A DNA stretch of 64,000 nucleotides. It comes from Brachypterus glaber. Taxonomy: Eukaryota > Arthropoda > Insecta > Coleoptera > Kateretidae. The notes under the pieces were generated by a model. That model ran no database searches and was not told where the DNA came from. It worked only from the letters and a program-made list of their open reading frames with translations. Below, one piece after another: positions 1 through 10,300 of this stretch. The DNA lies in the NCBI GenBank assembly GCA_958510825.1, contig OY294049.1, forward strand, positions 25,936,986-26,000,985, written 5' to 3'. The first letter of the stretch is position 1. Each line of letters starts with the position of its first letter. A program made the translations under genes and the position numbers.

Positions 1-366
1 AGTCAAAGTGAGGTTGTATAATAGAATTATTTATCTCCAGTTCAGAATCTAACATGTACGAGCTTCACTTAATAAGACAACCATTGGGTTTTTATCAGTA
101 ACATGTATCACAATAAATTCAACGTCCATAAATCAATTTAAAAACAGACTTGACGACGAAATGAAACTATGGTCAAGTAATCTTATTCATTATATGTAAT
201 ATTAATCGTACCTTCATGTTATATTTTTTCATGTTATATTTTTTTTTATATGTGATATTTTTATGTGATATTTTTATGTGACATTTATCTTATTGTATTT
301 CAAATTTTCATATTAACACAAAGTCTCATCGGAGCAATGTTACTAATAATAATAATAATAATAATA
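1..366 (+). mobile_element. 3' end of a non-LTR retrotransposon (LINE)
   Basis: Frame 2 ends in SINQFKNRLDDEMKLW before a TAA near 160. This resembles the 'SVNSFKNRLDKFW' ending common at the C-terminus of Jockey/CR1-type reverse transcriptase ORFs. An in-frame stop at 50-52 shows decay. An AT-rich 3' UTR follows and ends in a (TAA)n tract at about 344-366, which is a typical LINE tail. The element is cut by the window edge. Clade assignment is inference. Confidence 0.5.
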
Positions 367-458
367 AAGTTCATTTTTATTAGCTGGTAAGCTACGTATG
401 TTTGTGTAAATCAGATTGGACTGATCATTAACATGTTGTAAACTATTAGAATCATTAG

Positions 459-640
459 TTAGTTTTTTTGATCCACAATAGTGGGAATGCCATTGACATA
501 CCTAATGATTTTGTTTGAATTACCATTTGCCCTCAAAGAATCAAGCTCTTGTTTAACCAATTTAAACTGTTCCCTTTGCATTTTGGTTTGGTCAGCAAAT
601 ATTTTTATATTGGTAATGTTTATTTCTCAACACAGTAAGA
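459..640 (-). pseudogene. short TE-like coding remnant, family unknown
   Basis: The minus strand reads without a stop from about 636 to TAA at 459-461. The text is hydrophilic, with KLVKQELDSLRANG followed by KIIRYVNGIPTIVDQKN. The composition resembles the C-terminal end of a transposon accessory or gag-like ORF, but I do not recognise the family. No start codon or splice sites support a host exon. It lies 5' of the recognised p52 exons, on the opposite strand. Confidence 0.25.
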
Positions 641-836
641 GCCTCGTACCCCTGACGGTATCTACCGAACTTGGCGCCTGCAAAAAAAAAATTGGCGCCC
701 GAAAAATACCCTTCAAGGAGAAAAAGCTTTGTCCGTGACGGTTTCTACCAAAAAAAAATTTGCAACCCAAAAAAAAATACGAGGGGGGCTCAGCGAAAAC
801 GCCAGGGGGCTTAAACCCCCTAGTTACGGCCCTGGT
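641..836. mobile_element. hAT-like nonautonomous element fragment
   Basis: The right end (807-836) is, on the minus strand, CAGGGCCGTAACTAGGGGG, a terminus style common in animal hAT MITEs and related to the ends of the elements at 2894-3446 and 62674-63301. Inside, CTGACGGTATCTACC (about 652) and GTGACGGTTTCTACC (about 734) form a degenerate direct repeat. Only one end is clear, so the element is treated as partial. Confidence 0.4.
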
Positions 837-1149
837 TATGGCCAGTTTTATCCTTTTTGTTAGCACTTTTTGAAAACATTTTTTAAATAAATATAGCGTT
901 TAATAAATATTTCTTTAAATATTATTTCAAAAAGTGCAAACAATAATGATAACCGTAACTAAAAACATCTACTTTTCAGTTAGGAAAACTTGTCTGAGCA
1001 GGGCAGAATAGTCTATAGTAATTGCGACGGCTATAAGAAATTTGTAAAAATTTTCACCTGCGGCGCTAGGGCTTTCTTATTTTTTTTTATTTAAAAATTT
1101 AAAACTAGAGTTTTACTAAATTTGATTAAAAAAAGCCAGAAATTAACAG
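837..1149. repeat. dispersed repeat fragments
   Basis: The block from about 837 to 900 (GGCCAGTTTTAT..., GTTTGAAAACAT-like, AAATAAATAT) recurs at 3667-3725. The block near 983-1012 (ACTTGTCTGAGCAGGGCAG) recurs at 3615-3650 inverted and at 4095-4125 direct. At 1050-1075 there is a GCGGCGC box shared with the hAT-like family. No coding content is seen. Confidence 0.4.
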
Positions 1150-2893
1150 AAATGGAAAAATAGACAATTTTTGCCTGGAAAACTTTTTTTTTATTTTTAG
1201 AGTATGATTCCCTCGATGATTCCTCAGGTCAACATACATAAAAAAGTACTCTTGTAATATTGTAGGATTGACTGTTTTCGAGAAAAATTAATTTGAAGAT
1301 GAAATGTCACGGTTCGAGGACGAAAAATTAAATACCGTAATTTCACACAAAAACAGTCCAGATTCACATAACTATGGTCCAGCTTCACACCTATATTCCA
1401 TATTTAAAAGCGTATTTAAAAAAACTGAAAACGTGTTGCTGTATATCCCATATACACCAACTTTCATAAGAAATTGTAAACATTTAAAAATAATTATCCC
1501 CTGCCCCCTGGGGGCCTTGGACTATAGTTGTGTGGCCGGACTATAGTTGTGTGAAATTACGGTACTAATATGTTTAAAACCAAAATTTCAATGATGCAGG
1601 TTTATTCTACAGAGCGGTTCAAATGTCACCCCCCCCCCTTAACTGTTGAACCAGTTGAGATATCGACTTCAAATTTGGAACTTTTAAAGACAACTTAAAC
1701 TATCTTTTACCATATATTTAATACTTTTAGCTCTTAAAATGTGGACAGGGGGACATGGGGGCACATTTTTTTAAATGGAAAGGGGGGTCCTGTAATAAAT
1801 CATTTTAAAGCTTATAAAATTCTGCATTTAACTCCATATTTTTAAATAAAAAAAAAATTGGGTTTAAAATGGGGTTGAAAATGGGTATTAATGTCAAAAT
1901 TCCTCTAAAAAAAAACAAATAATTTTTTAAAAATTCCTAACTTGATCATAAAATAATGTTAATTATACTTTTAAACTAATTTTAGTTGACATAAATAAAA
2001 ATTTATGAAAAAAAACTTTAAAAATCGAATATTTTAGCACAAAAAATTGAAAAATCAAAACCTTAAAAAACATTTTTAAAAAATTTAAAAATGTTAGTTT
2101 AAATAGAGAATTTTATAAGCTTTAAAATGATGTATCACACGGCCCCCCTTTCCATTTAAAAAAATGTCCCCTCATGCCCCCATTTTAAGAGCTGAAAATA
2201 TCAAATATATGCTAAAAGATAGTTTAAGTTGTCTTATTTAAGAGTTTTAAATTTGAAGTCGATATCTCAACTCGTTCAAAAGTTAAAAGGGGGGTGACTT
2301 TTGGACCTCACTGTATATCAAAAACTGAGAAAAAAAGTTTTTATGCGTGTAGGTCGAGAAATCGCTTCTAATGGCCCTTTAAAAATGGTGCATTTTTAGG
2401 AGACCCCTATTGAAAATTACGGATCTGGCCGGGTATAAATGGTGCACAAACCGGACTTGTGTCGCGCAGACAAGAGTACCTTTTTATGTATTTTGATCTA
2501 CAGAATCATATTCCTAAAATAAAATTACAAAAAAGTTACACACAAAAAACTGATAAGGCCCCCTGATTTCAAACACCCCTGGTTAAAATAAGTACATGAA
2601 AATAACATACGAAGATGGGCTTTATTAAGATTAGTTCACGTGCAAAACCTCGTTGCTATATTTCAAATGGTTTCTAAGTTATTAAATAAAAACAGAATTT
2701 ATTAGCCACTTTTAAAGATAAATACGAAGATGTGCCTTATTAAGATTAGTTTACATTCAAAACCTTGTTGCTGTATCTCAAAGGGTTTCTGAGTTATTAA
2801 ATAAAAACCGAATATTTTAGCCACTTTCAAAGGGGCTTAGCTCCCTTACGACACATTTTTAGACATATGTTTATAGGAACTTTTTTCCTATGT
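1150..2893. mobile_element. foldback element, second copy of the 58842-60032 family
   Basis: The segment 1190-1340 (TGATTCCTCAGGTCAA, ACGGTTCGAGGACG) matches 59180-59310. The segment 2320-2890 (ACACCCCTGGTTAAAATAAG, GGGGCTTAGCTCCCTTACGA) matches the right half of the 58842-60032 element. The terminal TACAGGGTG ends are not present here, and part of the right arm (about 2600-2700 and 2720-2830) is locally duplicated. A TA-flanked MITE is inserted at 1610-2313. No transposase is seen. Confidence 0.65.
1610..2313. mobile_element. mariner/Tc1-type MITE, 704 bp, TA target site
   Basis: The ends are CAGAGCGGTTCAAA and its complement TTTGGACCTCACTG, followed inside by C/G runs; TA lies directly outside each end (1608-1609 and 2314-2315). 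The host foldback reads TTATTCTA|TATCAAAAAC across the insertion, and the intact relative at 59345 reads continuously, which confirms the boundaries. Both arms contain GAGATATCGACTTCAAATT in opposite orientation. A shorter relative lies at 58094-58430. There is no coding capacity. Confidence 0.8.
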
Positions 2894-3446
2894 AGAACAG
2901 AGCCGTAACTAGAGCTGTTTGCGCCTATGTCAGGTTATCAAGTATAGTATAAAAACCCAAAAAGTCCAAACTGATTTTTTTTTAATTTTTTATATGATTA
3001 AGTAATAGAGAAAAAAGTAACAAAAATAAAAAAGCCTTCTCATTTGTCGCCCTAGTGGCGAATTTTGTTACGAATTTTTCTAAAATTTAAATTTATTACG
3101 TTTTTTTGTTAAAGTTATAAAAGCTTTATGCATGCTTCAGCGCCGCGGAAAATTTTAAAACTGTTTAAAATTAAACATTTTCCAAAAATACAAAAAAGCT
3201 GTAGCGCCGCAATTTTTATTAATTTCAAGCTAAAGTAAAGCTAAATAAAAAAAAAACACACATAAAAAAGCTCTAGCAAAATATTTTACAAATAATATTT
3301 GTATCATATGATGATCTGTTTTAATATTAAAACAGCATAATTAGAAACTTGCCAAAATGCCAGAAAGGACTTATAGCCGCAGGCGAAATTTTTTACTAAT
3401 TTCACACATGGTCCCCATGCCTCCCCTCCCTAAATCCGCCCATGGC
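2894..3446. mobile_element. hAT-like nonautonomous element with GCGCCGC subrepeats
   Basis: The left end is CAGAGCCGTAACTAG and the right end reads CTAAATCCGCCCATGGCTG, imperfect inverted termini of the CAGGGCCG type. The interior carries scattered copies of a unit like AGCGCCGCGGAAAATTTTAAA (about 3050, 3140, 3200, 3375), the same subrepeat seen at 62860-63130. No target-site duplication could be read at these ends. Confidence 0.5.
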
Positions 3447-3479
3447 TGTTTTTGGGGGATTCTTTTCAGTTTTAAAAGG

Positions 3480-3614
3480 CTTTGTGTCTTTTGCTGAAAT
3501 TTTTAAGTAGATTGGATTATTCTTTCTTGAGTTATTGTGCTGAAAAGAAAACATGATATATGGACAGACAGACGGACTTTTTAAAAAGTTGTATATGACG
3601 CACTTTGGTATAAT
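3480..3614. repeat. short repeat with GACAGACAGACGGAC core
   Basis: This AT-rich segment contains GGACAGACAGACGGAC at 3565-3580. The same tetranucleotide core sits inside the longer elements at 36020, 38767 and 50640. It is probably a fragment of a microsatellite-core TE family; its ends are not defined. Confidence 0.35.
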
Positions 3615-4125
3615 ACTGCCCTGCTAAGACAAGTTGTCCTATCTGCAAATTATATGTTTTAAGACATGGCCAGTTTTATTGTTTTTGTTTGCACTGTTTG
3701 AAAACATATTTAAATAAATATGGCGTTGGGATCTGCTTTATTTTAAATCAAAAATACGTAATATCCTTTGAAAAAAAAAATATTTTTTTTGTCAGAAAAA
3801 TAAATTGTCTTACTAAATGCATTTGTTCTATCTGAGAAAGTTAGGACATAATGATCTAAGAAGTCCATTCAAATTACTAAGATCTGTAAAGTTAGTCCGT
3901 CCTGACATATTCGTCTAGTAAGGACTAGTTAGGACAATTTGATTTAGAAAACATTGAAAATTTGCCACATAGGACAAAGATCTTAGGCTAAGTTTTAGGA
4001 TTTGGGCTTTAGATAAGAAATTTCTTTTTAGTAGGCACATGGGGCTAGTGTAAAGCAATACAATGGTGTGATTATCTCAAAAAGTGAATTTTTGCAGATA
4101 GGACTTGTCTTAGTAGGGCAGAATA
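3615..4125. mobile_element. foldback element ending about 80 bp before a p52 exon
   Basis: The left arm CTGCCCTGCTAAGACAAG (about 3618) is the reverse complement of CTTGTCTTAGTAGGGCAG (about 4103-4121). Inner sequences (TTAGGACA, GGACAATTT) are also palindromically arranged. It is noncoding and separated from the splice acceptor at 4208 by a short unique stretch. Confidence 0.55.
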
Positions 4126-4208
4126 CCCCTCTGATGTGAATCTGCAAGAAGTATAATAATATTATTTCCGATTATTCCCATCACAGACCAAATTATTCTA
4201 TTTTTTAG

Positions 4209-4394
4209 GGGAAGACCATGGAGTATGTCAAGTGCACTGGAAGTAGATACCAAAGCAAGAGATGTTTCATTCTTAGATGCATACTCATTAGAAAGATGGG
4301 AGTGTGTACTACACTATATGGTAGGCTCTCAACAGCAAGAAGGAATCTCAGCTGATGCTGTTAGAATATTACTACATGCAGGGTTAATGCGAAG
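4209..4394 (+). CDS. GTF2H4: p52 exon (first in window)
   Basis: The acceptor is TTTTTTAG (ending 4208) and the donor AG|GTAAAA at 4394/4395. One base completes the previous codon, 61 full codons follow, and two bases carry over. It begins GRPWSMSS and ends HAGLMR. A LINE fragment begins only about 15-20 bp into the downstream intron. I found no convincing preceding exon in 1-4208. Confidence 0.9.
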
Positions 4395-7300
4395 GTAAAA
4401 ATAACTAAAGCAGGCTGACAGTGTCAGGTTCCTTGGCTTGACTATTGACAGTCGGCTAGATTGGTCGGAACATATTAATTTTGCCTCGGGCTAGATAGCT
4501 AGCACAGTGGGGATGCTAAGGAGGCTTTACACTGTCCCCAAAAATTATCTTAGGTCGATCTACTTTTCTGTTATCCATAGTCACTTGCAATATTTAAATC
4601 TAATATGGTGCTCGGCCACTACAAGTGATGCAAAACAACGCAATAAAAAATATTTATCATCTTAACTATCGACACAATACAGCTGACCTCTATACACGCT
4701 GGGCCATAAATACTTTTAAATAAAAAGTCAAGCACCACCAAATTTTTTTTATTCAATTTTTTTTATAGACCTAACCTAAACAAAAAACACCAAAATTAAA
4801 ATAATCGTTAGAGCACTTTTTGAAAAAATAAATTTTTTTCGAAAAAAAAAAATGAAAAAAATATAAAAAATCTTGTTTTCTAAAATTAATGCTAAAGATT
4901 CTTATCTACGTTATAATCCTTTATTTGGAGAACTATACTATTTACTAAGACGTTCATTAGAATAAAAAAGTCAGTGGCGTAGAATAAGGAACGTATAAAC
5001 CGAAAAAAAAAAGTTTTTATAAAACGTGGCGTTTTTCAAGTTGTTGGTTCAAGTTGAATCATTGGATAATATTAAAGTTAGCTAATCCATCTGCTTTACA
5101 TAATTTATGGGATAATAAAGCCTATATGGGAGATAGTGTGGATAAAAAAAATAAAATATTAAAAAACAAAATAAGTAAATTTCACTAAATCGTTGTTATA
5201 TTATGCAAATTACCAGTTACAGGGATATGTGTTTGAATGGTTTTCTTCATGCGTAAAGGAATAATTTGTATAATAAACGGCTTTTTTGTCTCCATGTCTA
5301 AAATGCTTTTTTATCTCCATGATTAAAATATAAAATATAAAAAAACGGCGTACCTATATCATATAAGCACAAAAGCAGTCATATTATATGATATAGTGAG
5401 CTATATGATTGCTTTTTGATAAAGGTTTGTAAAAAGTATTTCTGAATTCAGAGAAAGTTACTTGAGTTAAAATAAACCTGTAACACCTAAAGTACACGCG
5501 CCAATTTTAGTTGTTAAACCCATAAATGTTATTTTTTTAGTTACATTTTGTTAAATTGTTTTTTATATAAATAAAGACGGTCTAAAATTTGATTAAAACA
5601 CGTGAACAAAGTGAAATTAACCGATTTTTTTTTTAATTTATCATAATACGCTTCTTTGTTTCTACGTCATAAACTCTACGGTACCGACTTTTTTTATCCT
5701 AATAAATATCTTAGTAGGTAGTATTGGTCCCTCAATTAAGGTATAAAATTGTGGATCGGTAAAAAGTTCTAATTCTCAAAAAAAATTAGAAAAAAAATTT
5801 TCAATTTTTTTTTTTTCAAAAAGTGCTCTAACGATTATTTTAATTTTTGTGTTTTTTGTTAAGGTTAGGTCTATAAAAAAGATTGAATAAAAAAAATTTG
5901 GTGGTGCTTGACTTTTTATTTAAAAATATTTAAGGCCTGCCGTGTATAACAACTACCATATTAGATCATTAGATCTATGAGCATCAAGTCATACTCTTCA
6001 TTAGGCCGCGGCCGGGCCGAAAAATTTTTTTTGGGAAAATCCAGGATGACTACACCTTTTTAAGTTGTAAATCAGAAAGTGTGATATTAATTTCAGACAG
6101 TGTAATTTGTTATTCAGATGTTTAAAATAAATTTCAGAAAGTATAAATTGTAATTCAGATTTTTAAATTATATTTCAGAAAGTGTAAATTGTAATTGAGA
6201 TTTGCAAGTTATATTTCAGAAAGTATAAATTGAAATTCAGATTTGTAATATATATTTCAGAAAGCGTAAGTTTAAATTCAGAAAATGTAAATTATATTTC
6301 AGAAAGTAAAAATTAATTTTCAGAATGTGTTATTTTATTTAAATTTGGATCTGTAAATTCAATTTCAGAAAGTGTAAATTAATTTTAGGAAACGGTAATT
6401 TGTAAATCAGAAATCATAATTGTTATTTCGGAACGTATTATTTTATTCAAAAAAATTAAAAAAAAAGTAGCAGTTATGAATTATACATATATTCGGTATT
6501 AAATATTGAACAGCAATAAATTTAAATTAAAAAAATTGTGTTTTTTACATAAAATTAAGAATTTAACAAAATTAATTTCTAAATGGCTAGGTCACTTCAT
6601 TATATTACATACGTATAAATTATAAATTAACAAATAAAAAATCCCTTAACGTTTGATAAATAGATAAATATTTCTTAAAATTTAATTTAAACTTTCTGAA
6701 ATACCATTTACACTTTATGAAATAATAATATAAAGTTATAATTTTTGAAATATAATTTACACTTTCTGAATTTCAACTTACGCTTTCTGAAATATAATTA
6801 CCACTTTCTGAAATTTAATTTATACTTTCTGAAATATAAATTGCAAATCTGAATTACAATTTACACTTTCTGAAATATAAGTTGAAAATCTGAATTACAA
6901 TTTATATTTTCTGAAATTTAACTTGAAATTCTGAATATCAATTTACACTTTCCTATTTACAACTTGAAAAGGTGTAGTAAAAAAAAGTTGTAGTGTGTTT
7001 AGAGAAACTCACCTGCAAAAATTGAGATTAAAAAAAAATGTTGAGCTTTTTGGCTTTTAAGTTTTTATTTTTTCTTTTTCCAATTTTTATTTTTCAACTA
7101 CATATAAACCTTAATAATGGAAATTTTTGGAATGGGAAAGTAATTTAGAATAATAAAGGAACGTTCATGATTTTTTTCTATCCCTATACAAAGTATAGGG
7201 CTTTTTGTAGGGCCTGAAAATATCAAAAAATTACCCTTTATGCTAATATAGGTCAAAAAAAACTGTAACCTAGAACCTATACCGATAGGCCAAAAATATT

Positions 7301-10300
7301 TTTTAGAATTCCTTAATAAGCCTATTTTAAAGTTCCATAGTTATTTTGCTTAAATATTATACAGGGTGACCAAAAAAAAAAATAGTTTCAAAATATAGCC
7401 CTTCAAATTCCCAGTTATTAAAATTTTAAATATTTAATGTGACTAGGTAAACAACCCAGTTACATACACTGACCCAGTTACAGAGACTTTTTCAGCAAAA
7501 TGCCAATAATAAGGTTTCAAAAGTTTTAAATTCGTAATAATTTTTAAATAATTAATTATTTGTAATTACGGAAGCTCCCCTAAAAGAGTGGGAGTCACAA
7601 GCGTAAGTTTTGCGCAGATAAAAATTAATCTTTGAGCGCGAGTCAGAAGTTGGTGTGTTTGCGTCGTTTTGCTTAAAGGTAAGCTTAAGAAACACTGTAC
7701 TCTTAATTTTAGTTTAATTTGATTTATATAAGGTTTTCCTAGATTTTTTTTATCCTATCATATCCAGATAACTTTTAGAATAACTAAATATTAAAATAAA
7801 ACGTTTTTTTTTTTCGACAAACTTTACAAAAAAAAACTAAGTGTCTGTAACTGGGTTAGTAAAAATCATAAATACCCACTTACAGACAATAGTTTCTGTA
7901 GCTGGGTTATCGACACTCTACACTTATTATTCAATATCTTAGGTATTTTACCACATATGTTAATAATTTTAAGTTTATTTATTAGATAAAGACATCCTTT
8001 TTTTTATCGTACAAATCCGTTATCAAGTAAAATATATAGGTGTCTGTAACTGGTCAGATATGTGTCTGTATCTGGTAAAGATTGATTTATGTACAATAAT
8101 CTAAGATTTTTTATCAAAAATTGATATTGAAGCTTAGTACCAAATTTCAAAAACTTATCCTATACGGTTTCTGAGATATCGACTTTTTAAATGGCCGTTT
8201 AAATGATCCGGTATGCAGTATGCACTTAAATTTAATTTTTTACGCAAGGCCGCAAACATTTTCAAAAAAATGTATTCAAATCATTTAGAGGACACTATAA
8301 GGTTTATAAATATTCAACATTCGACGCTTCATGATTTTTTTCCGTCTTTTTGGGATTTTTTACCTGTGTGCGGCCTACTCTTTATTCACCAAGTTAAAAA
8401 TGGTGAAAGGCATTCATGCCTGCAGTTTCAACAAAGAAGTAATGTTCATGGATACACGACTAGAGGTTGTATTGGATAAAATCACTTGCACTGGTCTACA
8501 AAAAAAAAAATAAAATTCTTCTCGAAGGACTAAACCTATCATGTCTTATGTATTTTTGTGTCCTGAAACTGAATTTTCAAGTTAAAATTTTTTCGAGTAA
8601 ATCCCGGTTTTTAATGTAAAAATACGGTATTTTAACTATAAAAACCGGATTTCTTTGAAATCTACGCTGTAGAAAATTTTTTAAATTGAAAATTCGGTTT
8701 GAGCACACATAAGACACGATAGGTTTAGTCCTTGGAGAAGTTTTTTTTTTTGTAGATCAGTTTTATGGGTCAAAACTCAATCTACTGCAGATGTGTTGCA
8801 ACATACAATGACCTACCAAGCGAAATAAAAATTGAAAAAACACAAAAAAAGTAAAAAAAACTAATTTCAATCTTGGTGGCTCATTGCATATTGTAACATA
8901 ATATCTGAAAAGGAATAAAAAAGGCTCATTTAAAATTCAAAAATTTAATAAACTAATACCTAAATTAACAAAAGTCAATTGATCGTCTAAGTAAAATTTC
9001 GGAGTAAAAATTAGTATGATATTAAAAAAAAAACTAAATGTAACAAATTAAAATTAATGTAGAATTTAAATTTAAATTAAAAAAGTAAAAAAAAACTTTA
9101 TCAGTGATTAAATTATGTAAATTAAAAATAAGAAAGAACAAATTAAAATGTAATATATTAAGAAATTATTTAAGAAAATCAAATTTAATGTGCAATATTT
9201 AAACTATTAATTAGAGGTGTCAATCCATAAACTGTATTTAGTTTCTTGTGGATGAATAAATATTATTTATTATTATTATTATTTATTATATCGAGAGTGA
9301 ATTCATTTTCATAGTTTTGAAAAACTTGATAAATATTTACTTTTTAGCCCAAGTTTAAAAAATTATTACTTTTAGGGATGATGAAGATGGTAGTCTTGTA
9401 ATAACCAGACAGGGTTTTCAGTTTCTTTTGCTGGACAGACAGGAACAAGTCTGGCATTTTTTATTACAATATTTAGATACTGTCGAACAAAGAGGTTTAG
9501 ACTTAGTCGAATGTTTGACATTTTTATTTCAACTCAGCTTTAGCACACTTGGAAAGGTAAGCAAGCCTTTAATAAACTTAATATGTAACTTACAATTATA
9601 TACACAAGAAGCGGGAACTGACATTTTTCATTTTGTAAATTTAATTTGTTGTCACTGACAACTATTTGTATATATGTCAGATATCGATATTACAACAATT
9701 ACATATATTATTATGTACGTTTTTGGGGTCGCTGAATCCGAATCTGGAGTTGGTTTGACTCGGTCAGGTCGCATTTCGTTGCAAACCTTAAAAAGTAATG
9801 ACAGTTGAAACACATTTCATCACTTTTTTGAGGTTAGCAACGAAATGCGACCTGACCGAGTCAAACCAAACCCAGATTCGGATTCAGCGACCTCAAAAAC
9901 GTATAGAAATGTTTGTCTCGTCTGGTGAATAAGCCTTTTTTTTTTCGTGTATACCTATAGGTACTTGTGCACAGGCACAAAAAAAAGGTTTCCCCCATAG
10001 ACAAAGAAAGACTTCCAAAGCCTTTGCGGAATACTGTGATAAATGTGCCTAGCGCATATGAGATAAACTTGCTGCGCACTACTATTGTTGTTTTTGACGA
10101 GTATTTTTAACCTTAGTTTTGTGTGTCAAATAAAAATTGTAAAAAATTCAACAAAAAAACAATAAATATTTTCGAAGAAACGTCGAAATAGTTTTTTTAA
10201 ATTATTCTATAAGAATTTTTCGACGTTTGTTTGAGTTTCGGGATTTTTTACACCTACTTTGAGTACACCAGGTATTGACCCTTTGCTTTTCATAAAGCAA

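Noticed and set aside
1..4208. Upstream exons of p52 inside the window
   Set aside because: No stretch reads like the expected p52 N-terminal region with suitable splice phase; the area is occupied by repeats.
6060..6430. CRISPR-like array of short repeats
   Set aside because: The units are degenerate, spacers are not unique sequences of constant length, and the array is mirrored at 6670-6960. Context is eukaryotic.
9557..9658. Extension of the p52 reading frame past the exon at 9376-9556
   Set aside because: A consensus donor (AAG|GTAAGC) follows STLGK, and the next exon continues the p52 sequence exactly; the extension has no similarity to p52.
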